Positions 47,101 through 59,700 of a stretch of DNA of 64,000 nucleotides are shown here, piece by piece; position 1 is the first letter of the stretch, and each line of letters starts with the position of its first letter. Origin of the DNA: Eudorina sp. 2006-703-Eu-15 (Eukaryota > Chlorophyta > Chlorophyceae > Chlamydomonadales > Volvocaceae); the NCBI GenBank assembly GCA_003117195.1, contig BDSI01000049.1, positions 702,501 to 766,500 of the forward strand. The letters run 5' to 3'. The notes beneath the pieces are model-generated. The model saw only the letters and a program-made list of their open reading frames with translations, was not told the DNA's origin and ran no database searches. The translations under genes were made by a program, and so were the position numbers.

Positions 47101-47436
47101 CTCATGTCGGTGCTCAACTGCGGGTCGATCACAAGCGGAGCCCTGGGGGCCGGCCTCACCAAGCTCTACGGCGTCACGTCGGATGACTACACCAACCTGT
47201 TCAACCTGGCGGCCACCTGCATCGTGCTGACCATGGCGCCCGCGCCCTTCCTGTCGCTGCTGCCCCAAGAGCTGGACACGGAGAGGGAGGAGGAGGAGGG
47301 GGGGCAGGGGCCGGTGGTGATGACGACGCAGGAGCGGCGACCCACGGGTCTGGGGGACGTGGGTCCGGAGGTGATCACGGTGGAGATCGGGCACGAGGGG
47401 TCGGGGGCGCAGGGAGAGAGCTCAAAGCGGATGTGA
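41119..47436 (+). CDS. Folate-biopterin transporter (FBT/BT1 family), probably plastid
   Basis: Polytopic membrane carrier for folates and pterins. Eleven exons join in phase to 627 residues: 41119-41518, 41837-41922, 42330-42456, 43009-43154, 43518-43607, 44093-44183, 44645-44877, 45338-45478, 45839-45985, 46517-46585 and 47083-47436. Exon 1 starts [16 protein letters not shown] and is rich in Arg, Ser and Ala, like a transit peptide, ending [12 protein letters not shown]. Family motifs: [85 protein letters not shown] and [17 protein letters not shown]. There are about 12 hydrophobic segments. The C-terminal tail after [10 protein letters not shown] is acidic and ends ESSKRM. Exon 7 carries a Gly/Ala-rich loop of about 40 residues between the two halves. 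A TGTAA at 47657-47661 lies 220 nt past the stop. Similarity to plant chloroplast members supports plastid location, by inference. Confidence 0.94.
42522..42615 (+). repeat. 21-bp minisatellite in FBT intron 3
   Basis: About four tandem copies of GGTGGGTGGTGCGGTAGCAT preceded by G, nearly perfect, within the intron between exons 3 and 4, followed by further GGGT repeats. Confidence 0.9.
42686..42733 (+). repeat. Intron 3'-end element, copy 4 (FBT intron 3)
   Basis: Reads GCTCTGGCAGCAGCAGCGCA, then GTCTGCACATGTCTACCA and GCCTCCTATGCCCC: the same two blocks with an extra CAG and three substitutions in the core. Sense orientation, but about 275 nt from the acceptor at 43009. It is the most diverged and most distant copy. 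Confidence 0.75.
46327..46370 (+). repeat. Intron 3'-end element, copy 5 (FBT intron 9)
   Basis: GCTCTGGCAGCAGCGCAG is followed by TTTGAAATGTCTAGC and AATTTCCTATACCC, in sense orientation. The 146 nt to the acceptor (46517) are filled by a C-rich minisatellite, so the element originally may have been much closer. Confidence 0.88.
46376..46516 (+). repeat. 21-bp pyrimidine-rich minisatellite before FBT exon 10
   Basis: About six degenerate copies of CCTGCTGCCACCGGGCCTTCA and CCGACTGCCACCCCGCCTCC run into the CTCCAG acceptor. It effectively forms the polypyrimidine tract of this intron. Confidence 0.85.
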
Positions 47437-50400
47437 GGGGACCGGACCGCAAAGCGGGGTGGCGGACCACCGGCGGCGGCGGCGGAGGCGCGTCGCTGCG
47501 TGGAGGGACGCGCTGTGTGGCGCCCGAGCGGGGCCCCCCAAGGTGTACCATTACAGTGGAGGAGGGGAGTGCCCGCGTTCAAACGGGTCGGTGGGGGAGG
47601 AGGAGCAACTGGGGCGTCATGGCAGGCTCGCGGGCGCAGGCCCTTGCGGCCCTGCTTGTAACATTACAGAGCATCCGGTCATTCATACGATCATACCGTA
47701 CGGCAAAAAGAAGTCCGCTTTCGGTGTGCGCGTGTACGGTATGTGTGGTGTGCGGTGCATTGTGCGGCTCCTCTGGGCCTGGGTCGGGCCCCTGGATGTG
47801 GCCCCCTCTTCGTTTCGTTCGTCGTGGTAGTGCTTAGGACCTTAGGTGCTGTGTCGCGGCTGATGTACAGGGGCCGGGGCAGACTTACCCGCGCCGCGGT
47901 CGGATGGCCGGGTGAGGGTGGTGGCGGCCCGAGGGCGGGCGGGAACCCGACCCGATGGGGTGCGGTCTTGAGAGGGCGGCGTCGGCGGGGGACGCTAAAC
48001 CTGCTGCATGCAATCGTTGCTTTTTGGAAGTTTCCTGAAGTCACGACGATGTTGTCGTGACTCACTGTACGGTTGTTGTCGCTCACGCACTGTTACGCAG
48101 CGGTAGAGTCCCTATGTGTACGAATACGGTATCTACCACACACGCGCGCGCGGGAGCGCGAAGCAGGAGCAGATCCGCGGACCGACTGGGGAGCTGGGAG
48201 GCGCACTCGGGGGCCCCGGGCTGCATCCTCGGGTGCGGTCTGAGACCCATCGGACCCAACCAATGGAGCTGCCGCAGCCCCGCGGCGTATGTGATGTAAC
48301 CTGTGCTGTGGTGTTCAGAGCGTTTGTTCTGGTCTTCTCTGTTTTTTGTTTTTGTTTTCGCGAAGAGCCCCGCCCGAAACAACCGGAAAGCGCGTGTGTG
48401 TGTGTAAGAGAAATCTGTGCGCGTGTGTAAAAGAGAGGGAGAGAGGTCTGTTCGTGTTGAGAGGTCCGTTATGAGGGGGTGCGGCTGCGTGTGCGGTTCG
48501 GAAGCGGGACGGAGACGTGGCGCCACCAAGACCTTGGGGCCCTATCGGGCGCTGTTCAATCGTGACCGAACACGAGGGGGCATTGCCGATTACACGCACT
48601 CAGCAGCGAATCGCCGCCGCGCGCAGCGGCTGAAGCTATGTTGACGCGACGGGGCGGGGGCTGACGCGATGTGCCGTACATCCTGCATGGGGTCCGGCGG
48701 TGCGGTGGTGGTGCCGCGACATTTGCGGCCATTCGCCGCCCCGTGGGTTGGAACACTTGCATGCGCCGGCCCTGCCACACCGTTCAGCGCGGCGGGGCGT
48801 GGTTTCGAGTGCTGTGTTTCGCTCCACAACGCTTGTGAACGAGGCGTCGGGCGCGTTTCACCTCACACAATCGGACCCATGTCCCCAACTATGCATGATG
48901 GTTCGGCAGAAGGGCGCGAGGGCGCTCTCCCTTGATCCCGGCCCTCCTGACTCGATGCACACTTACCTGCAGTCGCTTGGTGCTGGCCGTGGGCCGAGCT
49001 GTGTGCCTTCGCGCGCCGAGTGCCACAGAGGTGACGTCTCTCGCGTCTTGTGGAGTCCTCCAGCGCCGTGCCGTGTGTTGGGTCGCGGCTTGGTGGTTCA
49101 CGTACCTACCTCGCGGCGTTTGGCGGCGGTTTGCAGTCAGGCTTCCGTACTTGCGGTCGGGTTTCTGTACTTTTGTGTACGGTGTTGCTTGGTTCGATGG
49201 TTTCTTTGAGCTGTGCTTTCTCAGCCCTCTGTTGCGGTCGCTCCTGGCCGTGCCTGGAGTTTTGGTCGCTGTGGTGAGGGCGCTAGCGGTCCCTCTCTCC
49301 CGGGTGCATGTCGTCAACCCGTCCTCTCGCCCGTCCGCCAACCCGCCCGTCCGCCAACCCGCCCGTCCGCCAACCCGTCCTCTCGCCAGCGAAAGGAATC
49401 AGGGACCGAGGTGCGGGATCACGGGCGCCGGATCCCACTGCTGAAGTCCGTCGCGTCCGTCAGGGCTTAGCGTAGCGGCCGCTGTGTGCGCTTCTTGGCT
49501 TGTGGCGTAGTACGGCGTAGTACGGCGATGGGCGCATGTGGGACGGGCCTCGCGCGTACCCTTGGGACCTCAGCCTCGGGACTTGGCGACGTGACCATGC
49601 GCCGGCCGAGTGCAATTGCGCACACACGCCAAGTGGCCCCGCCACTGGCCGGGAGTCCAAGTGCACAACATGGCCACGGGCGCATGTTTGGAAACAGGCG
49701 CGCGACGACAGCGGCGTCCAGAGATGTGGTTTCTGTGGTTGCCCGGCGGCCGGAAAGGTCAACAGGGGGGTCACTTGGTATGTTTGTGTAGCCAGGAGCC
49801 TCCTGGTGACACGGCCTGTGCGAGGTATGCTGTCCGTGTACCTAACGGATGCTGCATTCCCCGGGTCTCTGGCTTCTGTTGCGTCGATTCGGTTCATTAA
49901 CTCGAAAACCCTGACCATTGCAACCTACGCTACATGGAGCAGCTGCTGCAGCGCCACGGCTTGGAAGCCCTGGCCATACGGTAATTGAGAGCACAGTCGT
50001 GGGCACACGTAAATCGTGCAAGTTTGCGCAGCCTGCCCTGTTGGCCGACAATCAATCAACGCCAGTTGACAGCACGGCCTGTCCCGGAGCTCGGGGCGGT
50101 CCCAGAGCTCCGATATCCCATCCCCCCCAACACAAACCACCGTCCCGGCCCGACAGACCCGACCGGGGACGAACGAACCAACCCGACTAACCTAACGGTC
50201 CACGCTGACCCGACGGGTTTCACAAACAATAAGCATGCGACAAGCACCATGCATAAGTCGTAAGGGGCCTGCAGGCGGCACAATCAGCGCGCGTCCGGCA
50301 TCATTTTCACTCCCCCGCAGGAGCAACTTATGACCACGTATTGAACTGTTGTGTGTATGGCCCGGGTAGGCATCCCGGACAGACCTGTCTATGCGTCAAC

Positions 50401-50741
50401 CTCACCACGTCGTCGACATTCTGGAAGGCCCGCGGCCGCAGCTTATTTCACATCGACAGTTGGCTGTCACCGATGACCCGCAGGTTCCAGCGTGACATCA
50501 TTAATATCAATCGACACTCGGCACCGAGCCAACGGCCCTTGCGCTGCTCGACAAGACTTGAAAGTAAATGCCACGCTGCACCCTACACTGGCAAGACGGA
50601 CTTAGAATGAATGCCACTCGGCACCTACCCTCACCTACACTGGCAAGACGAAGCAAGACGCGGCACCCCATGAGTTCATAGCGCCAGCCGTGACAGGCAG
50701 AAATCCCCTTCCGCGGCCTGAATCTATAGAAAACGGCGCAC
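47437..50741. other. Long convergent intergenic region, FBT and PUS7 3' ends
   Basis: About 3.3 kb, the longest gene-free stretch. It holds the FBT poly(A) signal (47657-47661), a GT/GA-rich stretch at about 48390-48470, a short CCGTCCGCCAACCCG tandem repeat at about 49320-49386, and a pair of direct repeats sharing CTACACTGGCAAGACG (about 50580-50650). Open frames on both strands lack domains and cross the simple repeats. I see no gene in it. Confidence 0.55.
49318..49386 (+). repeat. Short tandem repeat (about 17 bp unit)
   Basis: Three to four copies of CCCGTCCGCCAACCCGC flanked by CCCGTCCTCTCGCC on both sides, in the FBT/PUS7 intergenic region. Confidence 0.8.
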
Positions 50742-53700
50742 TCATGCGGGCCCGGAGACATTGTCCTGCATGGCCGCCTCCACCGTCCCCGCCTCCATCC
50801 CTCCACACTGTGCGGCGGCTGGCAGGGCCCCCGCCGCCGCCGGTGTTGCCTCCGGCGCGCCGTCGTCCGCCTCCATCGCCGTCGGCCCAGCACCTGCCGC
50901 CGCCTCGCTCTCACTCCCGCCGACAGCGGCCTCCGTGTCCGGTACGGCGGCGGCCGCCGCCGCCGCCGCCGCCGGCTGCGCACCGCTGGCGGATCCCGGC
51001 GGACACGACGCGGATGCGACCGCGGGCGCTGAGGCCGCAGACAAGCCCGCATGGAAGGACTTGGATGTGGAGGCCTGCGGGAGCAACACCCCCGCATCGA
51101 CTACCCATCAACGTAACAAGCTTGACGAAATCGTAGGATGGCGTGCCTGGGAACAGCGGCTTGTGGGATGCTGCAATGGACGGGACGTCGAGTGCTGGGC
51201 CCGTGCATGGCCTTGAGATAGGAGCACGCTGGCCTGTCGGTACAGGCGAGCCCAAAATGTGGAAGCCAAGACCTTCATGCCCGCCCTCATGCTCCCAATT
51301 TGCCGGTTCCCAGTAGTCCCAAGCGCTGGCCGTCGCCTCCCAACCGGGCTGCGGTGACGGCGCCCCCCGTCGCGTGCTGATCCCGGGAGGGGCGCATGAC
51401 TGTACCAGAGTCCAGGGTTGAGGTGCGACAGGTCTTCCCCCTGGATGGGATGTCGTTGCCGTCATCCCGCCAGGCGACCCCACAGCGGAGCTCCCCTACC
51501 GCGCAGCCCCCTGCCGCGCAGCCCCCTTACTGCGGCAACAGGCCCGGCCGCAGGCACGGGGGCGGGCGCGCCCCGTTCCGCTTCGGCCCTAGGCCCACGC
51601 TGCCGGGCAGCGGCACCCGTACTCGCCTTTGTCAGATCGCGCAACAGCATGGTGGCGTAGCAGGAGGAGGGCAGCTGAAAGCGCAGCTCCAGGGCCAGAA
51701 GGGGACCGCTGCCGACCACTTCACCCGCCCCGTCCTTTGCCTGCAGCTCGGGCTGCGGCTGCGGCTGCGGTTGCGGTTGTGGCGGCTCACCTCCGTCGCG
51801 GATGGGCTCTCCGCCGGCGGCGGGTTGCCCTTGGGACTGTTGCTGGGGCAGGGGCGGCGGCGGCGGCAGCTGCTCGGCCTTCCGCTGCAGGAGCTCCAAG
51901 TCGGAGAGCAGGAGGGTGTCGTCGTTGGGATCCGTGTACCTGCGGCGGCGCAGTTGCGGGGCCACGACCAAAGCGCAGAAGCCCGGTCTCCACACGTCGA
52001 CCGCATGTAACGGCCCCCCCCCGCTTGGTGCGGACCGCGTCGCGACCGTAGGAAGGGAGTCTTCAGACTGAGCGAGCGCTGCCCGCCCCCGCCCCGATTC
52101 CGCCCCCGATTCCGAGTCGCGCTGCCCCGTCCCCCGGCCCCCTCGTCCACCGGGTGCGCACCGCTTGAAGGTGAAGTGGAAGTCCTTGGGCTTGTGCAGC
52201 ACGTAGCGGTAGTCCCCGGTGAGCGAGGCGAAGGACAGCTCGCGGTTGGCGGCGGAGGCGGAGACGGGCTTGGACAGGTCCACGCCCGCCTCGGCTGCGA
52301 CCTGGCGGAGCCCGGCACGGTGGCAGGCACATTGAGGTATGCGGGCGGCTAAGGGCGGGAAGGCTGAGTGCGGAGGTGGTAGGGAGGGAGGGTCAGGGCA
52401 CAGCGCGAGGGACGGAGCACATCCGCTGGCCCGTGCTCCTGCCGCCCCGCGCCAGCAGTGTGTCGGCGGCGTTGCTCGCGTCGACCATGGGTGGTGTGTC
52501 GGTTGGGCGCCCGTGCCTGTGGTGCTGCAGGAACCGGTGCTGCGCCACCAAACACTCCCGACCAGTCACAAGAGACTTCGGCCAGGACAGGAAGCCAGCA
52601 CCCACCTGCGCGCGCCCAGTTACCCCAAGAGCCGGAGCCGTGCAGTCGGGTTGACAGTTTGTTATCTTCGGTTCTGGTTTGTTTTCCACATTTCCACGGC
52701 GTTGCCTCGCGGCGGTGATGGCGGGCCTTGCCTCGCTTCCCGCTGCTCGCTCTTCGCCGCCTGGAAGTCTCCATCGACAACCCGCAAGTCGCCTTTGCAG
52801 CCGGGTCGTTTGTCTCGGCGTTGTCACTTCTGGAACGTTCAGAGCCTTCTGTTCGTCCCCCCCCTCTCAATCACCCACCCACTTCACCCGCCCGGCCCCC
52901 CTACCGGGTTTCGTTGCTATACCCACCCAACCCCCGGGGTACTGGGTACTGGGTACTCCCGGCCCCCGAACCGGGACCCACCTTTCCGATCCAGTCGCCC
53001 GTCTCATGCTCTGGGTACTGCACATTCGTACCAGGCAGCGGCAGTACGACATCAAAGATGCTGAACCGCCCCGCCGCCACGTCCGCCGCCGTCACCACCC
53101 TGACCAGCTCCAGCCGCCGAGCGGCCGTGCTGGCGGCCGCGGACCCCTCGACACCCTCCGTCGCCGCTGCTGTGCGAGGGGGGAGGATATAGGAAATAGG
53201 TGGTGGGGGGGGTGTCCCCGGGCGGCGCGAGGGGGTTTTGGGAAGCAAAGGGGCCAGCGCGCAAGGGGCCGGGGGGACGGCACCACCTCTCATCGGTCCG
53301 CCCGTCCCCGCGGATACTGCAAATACTTCGGGGGCACTTCCTCTGACCCATCACTGGAATCAACTCCCAACTTTCGATACCTCGGCAGCGTAGATAACTC
53401 ACCGAAAACGCCGTTATCCTACATCCTGCCCTATCATGTTCTGCGCCTCATGGGTAAGTCAGAATCTCGTCGGTCGCACGCACCCGCGTCAGCGCCATCC
53501 TCGGCCATCTCGCCGCCCTCCGCCACCACCTGCTCGTCCACCGCCTCGCCGGCCCCGTCCGCGTCCAGGAGCAGCAGGGCCTCGTCGCCCGCCCCACCCG
53601 CCGCCGCCGCCGTGCCCCCGGCCGCTGCGGCTGTCCGCGGCAGCACCAAATCGCCCGCCACAACACGGTCATTGCCGTACGTCCGTAACCTGCGGGCGGG

Positions 53701-56700
53701 TTGCCCCAACAGCATCTTAATCAGGCAACATGAGATGAGCATGCAGCACACATGCAGTGTTGCAACAAGCCGGCAGAGGCGAGCTCACATCCAGATGCAC
53801 AAACACCTCAAAAAATACTCTCCACATTTGAAGTACTTCTGGGTGTGCCCGGGTTCGTTTCTGTGGTTTGGTTTATCTTTTTTTCTTAGACCACATGGAG
53901 TGCCTGTTCAAGCTCCCCTCCGGCATTCTCCCATGAGTCAATCGAGACAGCGAAACCATTTAAAATGCATCTGCACTTAGTGGGTAGCAGTCAGTTGTCC
54001 TACAGCTCCTCCTCCTCCTCCTTCCTCCCGCCCCCGCCCCCCGCCCCCCGTCCCGCGGCACCCGTCACCCGCCTGTGGCTGGCCGCCGAGTTCCACACGT
54101 AGCTCTGCCAGGCGTGCAGGTACATCATGCGGAGGGTCCGCGGCACCGCGAGCATGGCGGCGGACCAGGCGGAGGCGCCGTGGCGCGCCAGTGCGCCCAG
54201 GACAGCCCGCTCGCCCAGCATGAAGGGAGGGATGCCGCGCAGGGCGCCCTGGCAGCACCACAAGCAGCGGCAGCAGCAGCAGCAGCAGCAGCAGCAGAGG
54301 TGCAGCGGTGCAGGTGTGAATATCCAGGCGCGGGCGTGAGCGGGGGGCGGTGTGTTCGAGGGCCAAGCAACCGGTTCCGGCAGCCGCAATGCAGCGGGTG
54401 CGTCATCATCACCGTAGATGCGTCATCAGCACAGTAGGTACGTCATCATCACCGTAGATGCGTCATCAGCACACCGTACACATGTTTGCAAGCAAACGAG
54501 CGGGTGTGGACTGCAGTCCGCCGCCTAGTAATACACACGCGTGTGTTATGGGTGGGCTTCTTGTTGAACGCACGCGAGTGATAGGGGGGTTGCATTGCGT
54601 CGTGTGGGTCCGGGATAGGGGTTGGGCCGTTAGGATGGACACATGGCTACGACGGCACTGGCAGGCAAGAGACAACCCTGTCAATGGCCGCCCGCATACG
54701 GGGTGGTCGCCGTGCCACGGGCTGTGGAGGGTGATGGTGGTGGCGCGTGACGGCGCCCCTCGAGGGAGGGCGGGTGAGCTGCTGCACACCTTCACGTCGC
54801 CCTTGTCGAAGTACAGCCGTCTGGCCGCCGAGATGTCCGGCCGCTCGTCCGGCCGCCCCGTCAGCACCAGACGAACCGCCTTGTCGTACTCGCCACGCAG
54901 CAACGCCCGCCCCACCTGCGGGGATAAAGGAGGGTCGCGCCGGGGGCGGTGGGGGGGGCGGAGGGAAGGGGGCAGATACCATACGCGGCGGTTATCGTTT
55001 TGGTGCTCTTCCGCGGGCCTGCTGTCTAGAGTGGACGTTAGGGGGCAGATACTGAGTCGCCTTCGGAGAGCCCGCACGTCAGGCCCGCCGCCGGTTCTTG
55101 GGCTGGTCCTGTGCCGGTCTGTCCGCGCTGGCGGTGCTTGTGGGCCGGGTGTTGTTTGTGCACGTCTCGGGCCGCAAACCCCGTTCGGCTGCGACACCAA
55201 TTCAGATCAGGAGAGGACAAGACCTCTGCCGGTGGTCCAAGAGGGGGCGCGCAGGGCAGAAGCACGGTCGGTCCAGCGGGCGGCGCTTGGACGACTGGCG
55301 TGTACGGCAGCGTGTCTTCCAGGCGTAGCCAGGAGCTTCGCTTGTCGCATGGGCGATGAACAACGCGGCTGTCCTACAGTTTGTTTCCGGAAGACACACA
55401 CATAACACATTCACATACACCTCGTGGGCTCCGCGGCTTCCTTGCACCGTTGCTGTCTTGTTGCGGTTCTCCTTTGCAGGTTACCACACGAACGATTATT
55501 GGCAACTGATTTGGGTCGGACGTGGGTCTCCTCAATTAACAGTAAACACACCTCGTGGGTCGGGGCGCCGCCCGTGCCGAACCGCTGCAGGCCAAAGTAG
55601 TTGATGAAGCCGTTACGTGCAACCGCCTCACACGCAGCCGCCATCTGCGCCACCGCGGCCGCGGCCGCGTCCCCGCCCTCCGGCCCCCCTTCTGGCCCCT
55701 CCAGCCGGACGTCCCTCATCACCAGGTGGAACTCGTTGCCCGCCAGGCAACCCAGCTTGAGGCCCTCATCCCCGAAGCTGAAGTCACCCAGCCGAATGCC
55801 ACGTAGGCGGTGGTTGAGGGCGGCCAGGCGGGCGGGGGCTACCTGCGCCGCATAGACCAGGGGATAGATCACGCAGGGGTATGTGCGCTCGCGTTTGTGA
55901 ATTAGCAAACTAACCCGTGTGCGTGCAAGCACATGTGTAGAGAGTTGTGTGTGTGTGCGTGTGCTTAGAAAAGGACCCCGCCCGATCGAGAGAATTGTGT
56001 GCGTGTGTGCGTGTGTGTAGTGAGAAACCAGCCCGAATCGACCCGTGTGTGCTTTCATCAGCGGCTTCGGCATCCGCCGGTGGGCCCAGCACGGACAAGA
56101 TTCCTAGGCAAACTACCAATTTCAGACCGGACAGATTCAAACAACTGATCAACCAACCAACTAACCAGGACAACCGACTAGCGGCGCATGGAGGGTGAGA
56201 GCCTCGACACTCGGCAACCGGCCCATGGGCTGTCAATGGGCTGCAGGCGCACGCCACCACCCACCCACCCACCCACCCTGTAGGCGGTGGCGAACTGGCA
56301 CGTAATGCCCCGCTTGTCCTTGGTGCCTGCGAGGGGCATTGTCGGAATCCGGAAGTCGCCATCCCTAGGTCACGAGACCGTTGGTACAGGCACCACCATA
56401 CACACACACGCTCCCCAGCCAAGCCAACGGCCACCTGCAGATCCTCCCCAACTGACCAACGGGAGTTGTACGGCAACCAGAACGGGCAACAGAGGTCGCA
56501 GGCACATCCTCCGCAAGTCGCAGTCAAAGGTTGACACCGGCGCGGCCCGACGGCAGCCGGGCGCGGCGCAGCTGTGCGGGCCGCCGTGCCGGGGCCCCAC
56601 GCCCGCGACCCGTGCCGATCCGAGTGTGACCCATGGGTCGTTCGTTTCATGACCCACCGGCAAATCCGAAGCATTTCCCGCCCATGACGCCCAACATGCG

Positions 56701-59700
56701 GGCCACGACGTTGAGCGCCACCTGGGGCCGGGGCGGGGCCGGGGCGGGGGGCGGGGCGAGCCGCAAGGGGTCGACCGGAAGGGGCCGGCGCGGTGCGGTG
56801 CCAAGGCCTTCCGGATGACATCATATCATAAGACGCATGCGGGAGGGCTGCAGAGCTGCGGGCGCGGGGCATGCGGCGACCGTGCTCAGGTCCCAAGAGC
56901 CGCAGGACGGGGTGGGGTAGTGGGAATGAAACCAACCAAAAACAAACTCCCTCCCTCCTAATGTCCAAAAACCTAGGTATGGAGACAACGGTGGAAGCAA
57001 CCGCCACGTGGGCACCGTGTGGTGATGGATGTGTAAGAAGAAACTGAGTCGCGAGAATCGAAGTCCCCAACGTGATGGATATGCAGTAGGTGATCGTCGC
57101 GGGGGCAACGGCCGACCGCGGCAGCTAGCTGCGCATCCGAGAACACGTCGAGGCGGGATGCGGCGATTATGATGACTTTTACACACCGAGAGCGCGCATG
57201 TGATAAGCCCCCCGGGCGTGCGCATCTGCAATCACGGCACCTCAACTCCCAACCGCCAACCGCCAACCCCTAAAACGGCTCCTTTATGAACCCGTACCTG
57301 CGTATCCATGTTCTCCTTGTACAGCACGAAGCGGACAAAGTTGTTGGAGCCACCCTCCCACTCGCCGCCGCCGCGGCGCCCGCGCCGATCGCGCCCGCCG
57401 CCGCCGCCGCCGCCGGGGTGGTCCCGCCCACGACCGCCGCCGCGGCCGCCCCCGCCAGGCCCGTCCCTGCCGCCGCGGCCGCTTTCTTTCAGGTACTGGG
57501 GGTCGAAAATGACCTCGATGACCGGCACAGTTTGCGGCTGTTGTTCCTGTTGTTGTGGCTGCTGCTGCTGCTGCGGCGGCGGCCGGTAACCAGTATGTTA
57601 GTTGACAGTTGGGAACTATACGGCAGGTGGGCATTATACGGCACGTAGTAATCCTACGGCAACCGGGGCGGGCAACAACCGTTCGGGCTCGGCCTGTCGA
57701 CGGACATGCCCTATCGGAAATACCAAATCCTAGCCAGATGTACGCGATTACATTAAACCTCAGGCTTCGTTTCGCCACTCAGCCTGCAATGACTACCGTA
57801 CGTTGTGTCGTTCAGATAGATAGCACCGTACATCCGTACGTCCGTACATCCGTACCTGGGTCGGGTTTCCGCCGCCCCGGCCGCCACCGCCGCCCCGGCC
57901 GCCCCGACCGTCGCGCCCCCGACCCCAGCCGCTGCGTCCGCCACCATCACCGCCGCGCGCTGCCCTGCCGCCGCCGCGTCCGCCGCCCCGCTGCCACTTC
58001 GCCGGCCGCTCCTCATCAACGCTCTCTGTCGCTTCCCGCTTCACACCACCTCGCGGTGCGGCGCCCTCCGCCTCCGTCTCCGCCTGTTGCGGCTGCGGTC
58101 GCGACTGAGGCTGCCCGTCCTCTCGCGCCAGCGGCACCATGGCGGTCTCCGTCTTCACGGGCGGCAACCCCGGTGTGCTCCGAAAGAACTCATGGACCGC
58201 CTGCAGACCCGCGAGGCAGGACAACCGGACGAGGCGAGCCGACACACCCAATGGCACCGTACTCGGCGACCCATGATACAGACAGACGGACGGACAGACA
58301 GGCAGGGCAAACACTTCCGGCAAGCGCCGCGCCCCGGCCGGACTGCCCGACAACGCTGTCCGTTGTCACCGCCACCCGCCAGGTGCCCCTCGTGTGCTAC
58401 GAGAAAGCCCACCCATAATCACCCACGTCCCGGATGTGGGCCACGTGTCGTCGCGGGGTTTCATTCAACCCGGCCCGGTCGCAGCGGTGCGGGGGTTGGC
58501 GGCGCAGTAGTTGGCAGTGGAGCTGGGTTGGCCGGGCGGCTGTTGGGAGGCGCAAACCCGCACCCCTCCGCCGTCAAGTAACCCTCGCGGTCCATTCCTC
58601 GGAGCCAACCTCCCCGCACCTTGCGAACGTCCTTGCTGGCAATGGGCTTTAGCAATACGGCAATCCGTACAGGTACGGCATCGACAGTGGCGGGCCCCGG
58701 CGAGCTCTTCGCGTCGGCGGCGGCAGCCGTAGCGCCACCCTCGCCTCTCGATCCAGTCGCGGCTGTGCCCATGTCCCCTTCCACCGCTGCAGCGGTGCCA
58801 CCCGTCGCGGCCTCCGACCCGGTCCCCGTCGGTGCCCTATCCGCCGCCTGCCCGCCGACCGCCCCGCCCGCCGCCTCGCCTCCGCCGCCCGCCGCTGCTG
58901 TGACGCCCGCATCCGGATCCGCGCCCGGCTCCTGTTTCATGTCGCCGCCCTGGGCCGTGGCCACCTCCGCGACATCGCTCTCGACCGCATCGGCTGTCAC
59001 CGACCCTTCCTGTGACGCGAGATGGAGGAGGAGGCGGAGCCACAAACCAGCTGGGCGCGCCGCGCGAAGCAATAGGGTTAGGAACCCCACTTCCGCGCAC
59101 GCATGCATGCACGGGGCTGCCTGACCGGGTTCGCGGTCTCTTGCGGCGAGACGCTGTGACGCAGCCGGGCAACCCCCGTGCGTGTGCCGCCCGCGTCGCC
59201 TGGCGCGGTCGTCTCCTCAAGAAGGACGCCAACACGAGGCCGTACATCCGTACGACATTTGACTTTGCGCCTCCCTTAAGTGGCGCCAGCGTGCATTACG
59301 GAGGCCCCCTGCGGGGACCACCTGCCGACCTGCGTGTCGGTGGCGCCATACCCGCCTGTGGCCCCCACCTGGACGCCGTACATCTGCGCCACGCGGCGGA
59401 GGAAGTCGTCCAGGATGGCCCCGTTTTCAGCGCCTGCCAGGGCCGCGAAGGACGCCACCAGCTGCGAGCGAGTCGCCGGCAGCCGCGCCGGGTCGAACGG
59501 AGCATCGTCCCGCTCCGCCGCCGGTGGCGCTGCGGGGCTGCCGGAGCTGGGGGCCTACGAGGCCGCGACGAGCGCCGCGGGCAAGGGCAACAGACCATGA
59601 AGACACTTAGGTGCCTGTAGGAGCTAGCGTTATGAAGATGATGAGGAACGGCACAAAGGATGCGGCTCCCTGTTGTTCGGGACTGTCACGGGTTCCGCAC

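Noticed and set aside
48083..48529. 148-codon minus-strand open frame in the FBT/PUS7 gap
   Set aside because: It crosses GT/GA simple repeats and has no recognisable domain.
51462..51626. Direct read-through of PUS7 exon 15 to a stop at 51462
   Set aside because: The read-through peptide is Arg/Gly/Pro-rich noise, and a GC donor gives a cleaner C-terminus. It is not excluded and is listed as an alternative.
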